Under the pieces are notes generated by a model that searched no databases, had not been told where the DNA came from, and saw only the letters and a program-made list of their open reading frames with translations. 64,000 bases of DNA from NCBI GenBank assembly GCA_035448545.1, contig DAOTJE010000004.1:186001-250000 (forward strand). The letters are read 5' to 3'. Both the position numbers and the translations under genes were made by a program. Within the stretch, counting starts at the first letter, position 1; every line of letters starts with the position of its first letter. This DNA comes from Anaerobaca sp035448545 (GTDB lineage Bacteria > Planctomycetota > Phycisphaerae > Sedimentisphaerales > Anaerobacaceae). This document shows positions 34,732 through 42,864 of this stretch, piece after piece.

Positions 34732-34783
34732 GCTCCCTGTACGCGGGAGCAACAGTCCGATTGAGCGCCGGGCTCAGTCGGAC
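34732..34783 (+). terminator. Two tandem hairpins without T-run
   Basis: The first hairpin is GCTCCC (34732-34737) / GGGAGC (34745-34750). The second is a 12-bp stem, GTCCGATTGAGC (34755-34766) with GCTCAGTCGGAC (34772-34783), with one G-U pair and a 5-base loop. They fill the spacer between the preceding stop and the next start at 34821. Termination, RNA processing or a small RNA are all possible. Confidence 0.5.
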
Positions 34784-34820
34784 GAATTCTGACAACGACA
34801 TGCAATACGAGGGAAATGAT

Positions 34821-35716
34821 ATGAAGACGAGATTCGCAATTCTCAGTTTCGTTGTTCTTGGTCTGTTTGCCGCCCCCGCGCTATGCGACATGAGCTACGG
34901 GGACGGCGGTGCCGCCCTGACGGACGTGCTGGATAGCATCACGACAAATCCGGCGGGCAACAGCAGTGTAAACGTAGTGACTGACCCGATTGCGGAGGGA
35001 CAGGACGACCAGTGGAGAATCACCGCCGTGGGTGGGTCAGTTGCCACCATGATCATTGAGGTCGCCGGTTGGGCAAACACCAATACGTTCGGCGTGTATG
35101 ACTTCTCTGATCCGACGAAGTCTGTGCAACTGTTCGACGGCAGCGCTGCAGCGGGGGCTCAGGCCATGCTGTCTATCATGGCTGACGGTAGTGTAAAGGT
35201 CAACCTCGTTGACACCGGTGTCGATTTTGCCGGAGTGTGGTTCGGCTTCTACATTGATTCCAGTGGGAATCTCAACAACCAGGGTGTCGATGAAGGCGGG
35301 CGGTGGTACAGCGACACGACCAGGAACAGCGACGGCCTGGACCACATGGTTGCCATCCAGGGCACGAACACCGATACAGTGCAGTTGCCGGGCTTGGCCG
35401 CGGGGCTGTGGACGGACAATGAATTCGTCCTGGCCTTCGAGGACAAGGCCGCTCAGTTCTCCGACAGGGATTATGATGATCTTGTCGTTATGGTGGAGTC
35501 CGTTATGGTTCCGGTTCCCGGCGCGGTGCTGCTGGGTNNNNNNNNNNNNNNNNNNNNNNNNNNNNNNNNNNNNNNNNNNNNNNNNNNNNNNNNNNNNNNN
35601 NNNNNNNNNNNNNNNNNNNNNNNNNNNNNNNNNNNNNGGTTCCGGTTCCCGGCGCGGTGCTGCTGGGTGTGCTCGGGTTGAGCGTCGCCGGAGCGCGGCT
35701 GCGCAAGCGTAGCTAA
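34821..35716 (+). CDS. Secreted DUF4114-like protein with VPxPGA sorting tail, interrupted by an assembly gap
   Basis: The gene starts at ATG 34821 (GAGGGA upstream) with a signal peptide (FAILSFVVLGLFAAPALC). The body ends in WTDNEFVLAFEDKAAQFSDR followed by DYDDLVVMVE, typical of DUF4114. The sorting motif VPVPGAVLLG is then cut by 100 N (35538-35637). After the gap the same VPVPGAVLLG appears again, followed by VLGLSVAGARLRKRS and a stop at 35714-35716. Removing the gap and the duplicated 31 bases restores one continuous frame of about 254 residues. It is a predicted exosortase substrate. Confidence 0.8.
35507..35668. other. Assembly gap (100 N) with identical 31-base flanks
   Basis: Bases 35507-35537 and 35638-35668 are identical and encode the sorting motif VPVPGAVLLG. 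The N-run between them (35538-35637) is exactly 100, the common placeholder for a gap of unknown size. The tail-coding sequence is nearly repeated in the next gene at 36572, which explains why an assembler would break here. Confidence 0.9.
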
Positions 35717-35769
35717 GAGCGTCCCGATGATAGCGTGGGAGCGGAAACCCTTCTCAAAACGGTGATGAT

Positions 35770-35819
35770 ACTTCCGGTAGGGGGCCCGGACAGGACCTCC
35801 TGCCGGAAGTTCCTTTTTT
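35770..35819 (+). terminator. Rho-independent terminator
   Basis: A 12-bp stem, ACTTCCGGTAGG (35770-35781) with CCTGCCGGAAGT (35799-35810), with one G-U pair, followed by TTCCTTTTTT. It ends the transcript of the DUF4114-like gene, just before the next sorting-tail gene at 35838. Confidence 0.8.
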
Positions 35820-35837
35820 CAGAGGAGAGTGAGAGAA

Positions 35838-36650
35838 ATGAAGCGAACGAAGCACATCGTATGGATGGCGTTGTTGCCGCTGGCTGTGATGGCCAGCGTG
35901 GCCGGCGCGGATTTCAAAGTAACGTTCGATTTCGAAACCGGCTGGTCCGGCGACTACGCACCCGGATGGGAGAACTCGGCCTACCGCCATGGTCAGGCGC
36001 CCGTGGGCAAGATGATGCAGCAGACGACCCTCGCCCACAGCGGTTCCTACGGCATGCAACTGATTGCCGACAGCGTCCCGCAGCCGTGGATGTGGTGGGC
36101 GGCGGTCAATCCCGTGGATGTCAGCCCCTATGCGATGCAGAAGCAGTTCGACCCCTGGGTCAGCGTCTGGTATTACGATTTGAGCGAAGATGTGCCTGGC
36201 CAGATCTATGCAGTGCCCAGTTGGGTCAACCTGTACATCACCGGCAGTGAGGACTGGACCGATGTTCAGTTTGGAGGTCGGTTCAATGTCACAGACCACT
36301 ACTACTATGTGGCTGCGGGTGAAAACAGCCTGGGCTGGCAGGACACCAGCGTGGCGCGAAGCCAGGGCTGGCATCAACTGAAGATGCAACTGTCGAGCGT
36401 TGACGGGCGGATTCACTTCTATCTGGATGGCGTCGAGGTCGGCACGTCCTATCGAAATGACTACACCGACCTCGGATCGGAGATCGGGCTCTACACGATG
36501 TTTCAGGCTCCGCTCTCGAGCTGGGTTGAGAAACCCTATACCATCTGGGATGACTTCGAGTACGGCTCGAAGGTTCCGGTTCCGGGTGCGGTGCTGCTGG
36601 GCGTGCTCGGGTTGAGCGTCGCCGGAGTGCGGCTGCGGAGGCGGTCGTAG
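35838..36650 (+). CDS. Secreted protein with VPxPGA exosortase sorting tail
   Basis: A 270-residue exported protein: signal peptide (IVWMALLPLAVMASVAGA), then a beta-sandwich body (FKVTFDFETGWSGDYAPGWE, WHQLKMQLSSVDGRIHFYLD) that resembles concanavalin/LamG-like carbohydrate-binding folds, then the sorting tail VPVPGAVLLGVLGLSVAGVR ending LRRRS. ATG 35838 follows GAGGAGAG; an upstream in-frame GTG is unlikely. It is the third predicted exosortase substrate in a row, and its tail DNA is almost identical to that of the preceding gene. Confidence 0.85.
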   Translation: MKRTKHIVWMALLPLAVMASVAGADFKVTFDFETGWSGDYAPGWENSAYRHGQAPVGKMMQQTTLAHSGSYGMQLIADSVPQPWMWWAAVNPVDVSPYAMQKQFDPWVSVWYYDLSEDVPGQIYAVPSWVNLYITGSEDWTDVQFGGRFNVTDHYYYVAAGENSLGWQDTSVARSQGWHQLKMQLSSVDGRIHFYLDGVEVGTSYRNDYTDLGSEIGLYTMFQAPLSSWVEKPYTIWDDFEYGSKVPVPGAVLLGVLGLSVAGVRLRRRS

Positions 36651-36991
36651 CGGCAAGCCTGCGAACAGGCGCGGTTTTGCATTGAATGAGTCTCTTGGCG
36701 GCCGGCAAGGCCCGTTTATCGGAGTTTTGCCGGCCGTTTTCTGCGCGCCGGTCGGCGTCGGCCCGGCGCGTCATGCGGTCGCATTCCCATAATCCGGCCC
36801 CATCCTGCCCTGGCAAGGCGTTTCTCTGCGTGGCTGCGGCGGCGTCGTACACCTGTCGAGCCGTGCTCTGCATGTCCCTGTGACAAAAACCCTTGGCAGG
36901 CTAACGCGTACGAAGTCTGTAGCCGATAAGTCCAACGTAGGTAGAAAACGGCGGTCAGTCCGCCATCCTGTATCGATTGAGAGAGCCTATC
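36651..36991. other. Spacer with terminator, ahead of the TPR gene
   Basis: About 340 bases. It contains the terminator at 36699-36741 and a small inverted repeat GGCGG-TCAGT-CCGCC near 36950. No convincing promoter or gene was found. Confidence 0.4.
36699..36741 (+). terminator. Rho-independent terminator after the third sorting-tail gene
   Basis: A 10-bp perfect stem, CGGCCGGCAA (36699-36708) with TTGCCGGCCG (36727-36736), followed by TTTT. The loop is 18 bases. Confidence 0.7.
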
Positions 36992-39900
36992 ATGCGTCAG
37001 ACAAGCCGCTGTGCGAAGGTTAACGTCAAGGTGCTGGTCATCGTGATCGTGGTCACCGTGGCCCTGGGGGTCTCGCTGGTGGTGGCCCGTCAGGTGCGCC
37101 GCAGAATCCTGTCGAGAATGGACTTCGAGGCCGGGACGGCCGCCTTCGAGAAGGGCGACTGGGTCAACGCCTACAAGCACCTGCTGGAGTACCTGGGCCG
37201 CAACCCCGACGACATCGACATCCTGAAGAAGTACGCCCAGGCGCGGCTGCTGGTCCGTCCGTCGGAGCCGGCCCATCTCGGTGCGGCAGTGGGCGCGTAC
37301 CGCCGCGTGATCCAGCTCGACCCGAACGACCAGACCGCCTACGAAAAACTGGCGACGATCTACACCGCCAGGGGCGCCTTCGAAGAGCTGGCCTACATCG
37401 CCGGCAAGCGACTGGAGCACGAGCCGAACGATGTGAAGGCGTCGCTGTGGCAGAGCGAGGCGCTGATGCGCTTGAACCGCCTGCCGGAGGCACGCGAGAC
37501 GCTCGGCAAGCTGATCGAACGACTCGAATCCGACCCACAGGAGCGTATCGAGTACGTCCGGGCCTGCGTACAGATGAGCGGCCTGGAAGTTGCCGCCGGC
37601 ACGCCGGAGGGCCAGACCAGCGCGCTGGGCTGGCTGAACAAGGCGGTGGAGCTTTTCCCGCGATCGGCGGAGGCCCTGGCGTCCCGCGCGCGCTTCTATC
37701 GCCTGGCCGATGTGCCCGGCATGAGCGGGACGCAAAGACGGGAGCTCGCCCGCGCAGACCTGACCGCGGCCGACCAGCACGGCACGGACGACCCGAGGAT
37801 TCGCCTGGTCCTGGCCCGCGAGTGGATGGCCCATGGCGAATATGACAAGGTCGCGGCCGAACTGGAAGCGGCCGACAGCCTGCCGGAGGCGGCGATCGCG
37901 GAACGCTACTTCGATCCCGACACGTGGGTTGTGGACCGCTACGACGTGGCCTCGGAACTGGCGCTGCGCCAGGGGACCCTTGCCGAGGGCGCCGCCATGA
38001 CCGACACGGTCTTCGCGAAGCTCGAATCTCCCGGGCATCGGTTTGCCATGTATCCCAACGCCATCCGCCTGTACGTCGGCGCCGGCGGCGATCCGAACGT
38101 CGCCAAGGCCGAGCAATACCTGAAGGAGTACGAGGAGGCGTTGCAGGCCCGCCAGCAGGCCGGCCAGGCCAAGCCGGAACTGGCATTCCTCAAAGCCCTG
38201 GTGGCCCGGGCCAAGGGCAATTCCTACGCCGTGATCGAAGCCCTTCAGCCGCTCGTGGTCGCCGGGACCGCGCCGCCGGAGTTCCTGCGACTGTTGGCGG
38301 AAGCCTTCACGCGAACGGAGCAGACCCGACGAGCCGTCGAAACCATGAGGCGGTATCTTCAGAACCGGCCGCAGGACCTCGGTGTCCTGGTGCAGTTGAC
38401 GCGGGATTGCATGCGGTTACAGGACTGGACGGCGGCCCTGGAGACGGCCCAACTGGGCTGCCGTCTCTATCCGGACAATGTGGATCTGAATGTGCTGCGG
38501 ATCGAGGCGGGCGCGTACATGGCCGCCGCGCCGCAGGGTTCGGCGGATGTGGCGAGGCTGCGGGAGCTCGACGCGGAACTGGCCAAGCTGCGCGAAGATG
38601 AAAGGAACGTCCGACGCGTCGACATTCGCGTTCTCCAGTCGGTGATCGGGAGCCATCTGGCCCAGAGCGAAACGGACGCGGCGGCCAGAGAACAGAAGTT
38701 CGCGGAAGTGGAGAAGGGATTGCGTGAGGCGATGGAGGAATGCGACCAGCCTCTGGCTGCGGCGATGCAGCTGGTTCGGCTGTACCTCCAACGGGCAGAG
38801 ACGACCAAGGCGATCCAGGAGTGCCGCGCCGCGTGCCGCCGGCACGCGGACCGAGCCGAACCGTGGCTGGCCCTGTCGGGCCTGCACCTGGCCGAGAACG
38901 ATCCGAATTCCGCCATCCGCTGTCTGGAAGAGGGAGCCGCAAGCGTGGTCGGCGAGTCGGGAAAGCGGGCCCTCACGCTCCGCCGGGCGTTGCTGAAACT
39001 TCAGCACGGCGACCGCCAAGCCGGCATCGCATTGCTGAGTGACCTGGCGTCGAGTGACCCGCACGAGATTCAGGCCCGCGCCATACTTCTGGATCAGCGG
39101 GAAATCCAGAGGGACACAGCCCGATCGGATGAACTGATCGCCCAACTGGAGAAGGCGGAGGGCGAAAGCGGCCTGACGTGGCGCCTCTATCGTGCCGCGA
39201 CGTGGCTGGCGAGAAACGATTGGCGAACGAGACAGCAGGGGATTGCCGACCTGCTCCAGTACTGTCGGGACGCCGATCCGCAGTGGACCGCTCCGGCACT
39301 GCTGATGGCCCAGTTGTACGAGAAGGCCGGGAACCTCCCCAAGGTGGAGGAGGTCTGCCGCCAGACCCTGACGCACAATCCCTCGGCGATCCTGCTGGCC
39401 GACAAGCTGGTGTCGCTGCTGGAAGCCCAGGGCCGCCGGGCGGAAGCCGAAGCGGTCCGTCAGCAGGTGGATGCCGATCCGCGCGTCCTGAGCGGGTGGA
39501 ACATCAACGCGGCGCTCCGCGCCGGGGACATCTCGGGCGCCGCCCGTGAGTTGCGCCAGCGGATCATGGACGAGCCACGGGATGTGCAGTCGCGTGTGCT
39601 GCTGGCCCGACTGCTCCACGAGAGACTGCACGAGTCCGAGCAGGCCCTGAAGCTGCTGGATGAGGCGGAGACGCTCGGAGCCCCTTCGTTCACGACCGTC
39701 GGTCTGCGTGCGGCCATTCTGCGGGCCCAGGGCCGTGCCGAGCAGGCACAGGAGGTCATGGACCGGTACGTGGCCGAGCAGAACGATTTTATGGCCTATC
39801 TGATGCGGGCGAATTACCATGCCAGCTTGGGACAGTGGGAACGGGCGGAGGCGGACTACCGGAAACTGACCACGTTCGAGGACGAAGATCAGCAGGTGGC

Positions 39901-41527
39901 CGGCTATGGGCTGCTGAGCGGTTTCTACGTCCGCCGCGACCGTTTGGATGACGGCATCCGCGTGCTGGAAGAAGGGCTGGCCGCGCACCCGGAAGACCTG
40001 ACGTTGCAGCGGGCACTGATGAAGCGGCTGTTCCAGCGAGGGCAGAGGCAGGATCGCGAGAAGGCCTTCGCCATGCTCGCGCGGCTCGAAAAAGACCTGC
40101 CGGGAGACCCCGACCTGCTGAAGACCCGCGCCGCAGAGGGAGACCTCCAGGGGACGGCCCTGCTGGAAACGGTGATCGCGCAGACCCCCACGGATGTGGG
40201 CGCCCATCTGATGCTGATCAACACGGCGATGCAGTCCGGGCAACTCGAGGCGGCGCGCCGGTACTCGATTCGGGCGGTGGGCGCCAATCCCAAGCATCCG
40301 GCGTTGCTGGCGGCGCGCGGTCGTGTCGAGGCGGCCTGGGGCAATCCGGTGGACGCCATGGAGGCGGCCCGCTCCGCGCTCGCCGAGGACCCGAATTACG
40401 CGCCGGCTCTCGATGTGTTGCTGGACGTCGGCTTGATGACGCAACAGGACGACCTCCTGCGAGAGGGGATTCGATTGGCTCGCGCCATCCGCCGGGACGA
40501 CCCCAACCGAGCGGAGGCCCTGCGGATCATCAGCGGCAAGGCGGCCGCCAGCCGGAATCCTGCGCTCATGATGCAAGCGAGGGAATGGATCGAATCGGAA
40601 TTGGGCCAGACTCCCTCAGACGGGCGTTTGTTGACGGCGCATGCGAGCATGCTTGTGGCCCTGGGCACCCCCGAGAAAGGCATCGATGAACTGACCGCTT
40701 ATTGTGAAAGCGATGCCGGAGCGAAGGACCTTGACGCCCTTGTGATGCTCGCCGATCTGCACCGCCTCAGCGGGAACCTCGAACAGGCTTATACATGGAT
40801 CGATCGGGCCGCGCAAATCACGCCGTCAAGCCAGACGGCGCTTCACGCCAAAGTCCTGTGCCTGGTGACGCAGAAACGATGGGATGACCTGGCAGGCATC
40901 AGTGCGGCGTACATCGCCTGCAAGGATCAGAATCCGGCGATCGTGACCCGCGCGGCGGGGATCCTGGTGTCACTGGACACGGCGGCTCTTCGGAACGAAG
41001 GCCTCAAGCTCTTCGAATATGCGGTCGAGCGCTGGCCGTCCCTGCCCGACGCACATCTGGGCCTGGCGTCCGCGTTTTACCGGATCGGCGACGTTCCGAA
41101 GGCCAAGCAGACCTACCAGGAACTGCTCCAGCGCTACCCGAACAGCTTGCAGATTCTGAACGACCTGGCGTGGATTCTCCAGGAGCAGGAAGGCGATTAC
41201 AGGACGGCGCTCGAGCTGGCCACCAAGGGGCTGAATCTGCCGGGCACACGGGCCGACCGGCAACACCTCCTGGACACCCGAGGTACGATCCTGTCGAAGA
41301 TGGATCGTCTGCCGGAGGCCAGAGCCGATTTCGAGGAACTGCTGAAGCTGGCGGAGCCCGGTAGCGCGCGACGCGCCAGGACGCTGCTGCAGCTCGGCCG
41401 CATTTGTGCGAAGCTCGGAGAGATCGATGCGGCGAAGACGCACTGCCGGGAGGCCTTGGAGATCGACCGGGAGAGCCCGACGTTCACGCCCGAGGAACGG
41501 ACCGAAATCGAAGGGCTTCTGCGATGA
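36992..41527 (+). CDS. Very large membrane-anchored TPR protein (PEP-CTERM-system TPR type)
   Basis: A 1511-residue protein with one N-terminal TM helix (VNVKVLVIVIVVTVALGVSL) and then almost wholly tetratricopeptide-type helical repeats, such as GDWVNAYKHLLEYLGRNPDD, DQTAYEKLATIYTARG, FYRIGDVPKAKQTYQELLQR and PNSLQILNDLAWILQEQEGD. Large TPR proteins are regular members of exosortase/exopolysaccharide loci and probably act as periplasmic scaffolds for polymer export or protein sorting. ATG 36992 is preferred to the upstream in-frame TTG. It lies 14 bases before UDP-glucose dehydrogenase, with which it is probably co-transcribed. Confidence 0.88.
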   Translation: MRQTSRCAKVNVKVLVIVIVVTVALGVSLVVARQVRRRILSRMDFEAGTAAFEKGDWVNAYKHLLEYLGRNPDDIDILKKYAQARLLVRPSEPAHLGAAVGAYRRVIQLDPNDQTAYEKLATIYTARGAFEELAYIAGKRLEHEPNDVKASLWQSEALMRLNRLPEARETLGKLIERLESDPQERIEYVRACVQMSGLEVAAGTPEGQTSALGWLNKAVELFPRSAEALASRARFYRLADVPGMSGTQRRELARADLTAADQHGTDDPRIRLVLAREWMAHGEYDKVAAELEAADSLPEAAIAERYFDPDTWVVDRYDVASELALRQGTLAEGAAMTDTVFAKLESPGHRFAMYPNAIRLYVGAGGDPNVAKAEQYLKEYEEALQARQQAGQAKPELAFLKALVARAKGNSYAVIEALQPLVVAGTAPPEFLRLLAEAFTRTEQTRRAVETMRRYLQNRPQDLGVLVQLTRDCMRLQDWTAALETAQLGCRLYPDNVDLNVLRIEAGAYMAAAPQGSADVARLRELDAELAKLREDERNVRRVDIRVLQSVIGSHLAQSETDAAAREQKFAEVEKGLREAMEECDQPLAAAMQLVRLYLQRAETTKAIQECRAACRRHADRAEPWLALSGLHLAENDPNSAIRCLEEGAASVVGESGKRALTLRRALLKLQHGDRQAGIALLSDLASSDPHEIQARAILLDQREIQRDTARSDELIAQLEKAEGESGLTWRLYRAATWLARNDWRTRQQGIADLLQYCRDADPQWTAPALLMAQLYEKAGNLPKVEEVCRQTLTHNPSAILLADKLVSLLEAQGRRAEAEAVRQQVDADPRVLSGWNINAALRAGDISGAARELRQRIMDEPRDVQSRVLLARLLHERLHESEQALKLLDEAETLGAPSFTTVGLRAAILRAQGRAEQAQEVMDRYVAEQNDFMAYLMRANYHASLGQWERAEADYRKLTTFEDEDQQVAGYGLLSGFYVRRDRLDDGIRVLEEGLAAHPEDLTLQRALMKRLFQRGQRQDREKAFAMLARLEKDLPGDPDLLKTRAAEGDLQGTALLETVIAQTPTDVGAHLMLINTAMQSGQLEAARRYSIRAVGANPKHPALLAARGRVEAAWGNPVDAMEAARSALAEDPNYAPALDVLLDVGLMTQQDDLLREGIRLARAIRRDDPNRAEALRIISGKAAASRNPALMMQAREWIESELGQTPSDGRLLTAHASMLVALGTPEKGIDELTAYCESDAGAKDLDALVMLADLHRLSGNLEQAYTWIDRAAQITPSSQTALHAKVLCLVTQKRWDDLAGISAAYIACKDQNPAIVTRAAGILVSLDTAALRNEGLKLFEYAVERWPSLPDAHLGLASAFYRIGDVPKAKQTYQELLQRYPNSLQILNDLAWILQEQEGDYRTALELATKGLNLPGTRADRQHLLDTRGTILSKMDRLPEARADFEELLKLAEPGSARRARTLLQLGRICAKLGEIDAAKTHCREALEIDRESPTFTPEERTEIEGLLR

Positions 41528-41541
41528 GGAGGTACTGACGC

Positions 41542-42849
41542 ATGAAAGTAGGCGTGGTGGGTGTCGGTTACGTCGGATTGGTGACGGCCGCCTGTCTGGC
41601 CGATTCGGGCACCGACGTGATCTGTGTCGACAGCAACGAGGAGAAGATCCAGAATCTGCGCCAGGGCATCATCCCGATCTACGAGCCGGGCCTGACGGAG
41701 ATCGTCAACCGGACACGGACAACCGGCCGGCTGCAATTCACCACGTCGCTGAAGGAAGCAGTCGAGAAGTCGCTGCTGCTGTTCATCGCCGTGGGAACGC
41801 CCAGCGGCCCGGATGGTTCCGCCGACCTGTCGGCTGTGTTCGCAGTCGCCGAAGGCATCGCCGAGCACATGGACGGATACCGCATCCTGGTCGTCAAGAG
41901 CACCGTCCCGGTCGGCACGCATGTCCGGATCAGCGAGCGGGTCGCCGCCCGGACGCGTCAACCGTTCGATTACGTCAGCAACCCGGAGTTTCTCAAGGAA
42001 GGCTCGGCGATCGACGATTTCATGAAACCGGAGCGGATCATCATCGGGGCGCGGGACGCTAAGGTTCGAGAGATCATGCGGCACCTGTACGCGCCCTTCA
42101 TGCGCCGCAAAGAGCGGATCATCTTCATGGATCCGGCCAGTGCGGAACTGACCAAGTACGCCGCCAATTGCATGCTCGCGACCCGGATTTCGTTCATGAA
42201 CGAGCTGAGCGCGCTGTGCGAGGCCGTCGGCGCCGACATCGAGCTGGTGCGCGCCGGGATCGGCAGCGACGCGCGGATCGGCAACGCCTTCCTGTTCGCC
42301 GGCGCCGGTTTCGGCGGCAGTTGCTTCCCCAAGGACATCCGCGCCCTGATCCATACGGGGCAGGAGGTCGGTGTACCGATGAGCATCATCCAGGCGGTCC
42401 AGCAGGTCAACGCCGAGCAGCAGAGGCGTTTTGCGCGGAAGGTGCTGGACTACTACGCCGGGAGAGAAGACCGCACGACCCTGGCGGTATGGGGACTGGC
42501 CTTCAAGGCACGAACGGATGACATCCGGGAATCGCCGGCGATCTTCTGCGTCGAGGAATTCCGCAAGGCCGGCATGCAGGTGCGGGCCCACGATCCGGAA
42601 GCCATGGGCCCGGCGCGGCAGGTCCTGGGCGAGACGGTCACGTTCTGCCCCGACCACTACGAAGCGCTGGAGGGAGCGGAGGGTCTGGTGGTCCTGACGG
42701 ACTGGCAGCAGTTCCGCAATCCCGATTTCGAGTTCGTGGCACGGAAGCTGTCGCATCCGGTGATCTTCGACGGGCGCAACCTGTACGACCCCGCCTATGT
42801 GCGTTCGGCCGGCATCGAGTACCACGGCGTGGGCCGGCCCAACGCCTGA
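41542..42849 (+). CDS. ugd: UDP-glucose 6-dehydrogenase
   Basis: A 435-residue enzyme that oxidises UDP-glucose to UDP-glucuronate with two NAD. The N-terminal Rossmann motif is GVVGVGYVGLVTAACLADSG; VGTPSGPDGSADLSAV, KSTVPVG, YVSNPEFLKEGSAIDDF and the catalytic-Cys motif GAGFGGSCFPKDIRAL follow, then the C-terminal domain with WGLAFKARTDDIRESPA. All key motifs are intact and the length is normal. A ribosome binding site GAGGAGG precedes the ATG. It supplies glucuronate for an acidic polymer. It converges with the tubulin-like operon, whose last gene ends 15 bases downstream on the other strand. Confidence 0.96.
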   Translation: MKVGVVGVGYVGLVTAACLADSGTDVICVDSNEEKIQNLRQGIIPIYEPGLTEIVNRTRTTGRLQFTTSLKEAVEKSLLLFIAVGTPSGPDGSADLSAVFAVAEGIAEHMDGYRILVVKSTVPVGTHVRISERVAARTRQPFDYVSNPEFLKEGSAIDDFMKPERIIIGARDAKVREIMRHLYAPFMRRKERIIFMDPASAELTKYAANCMLATRISFMNELSALCEAVGADIELVRAGIGSDARIGNAFLFAGAGFGGSCFPKDIRALIHTGQEVGVPMSIIQAVQQVNAEQQRRFARKVLDYYAGREDRTTLAVWGLAFKARTDDIRESPAIFCVEEFRKAGMQVRAHDPEAMGPARQVLGETVTFCPDHYEALEGAEGLVVLTDWQQFRNPDFEFVARKLSHPVIFDGRNLYDPAYVRSAGIEYHGVGRPNA

Positions 42850-42864
42850 GGCGCCGGGCCGCTG

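Noticed and set aside
38417..40576. Minus-strand open frame of 719 codons
   Set aside because: Antisense to the TPR protein; Gln/Arg/Leu-rich shadow with no recognisable motif.
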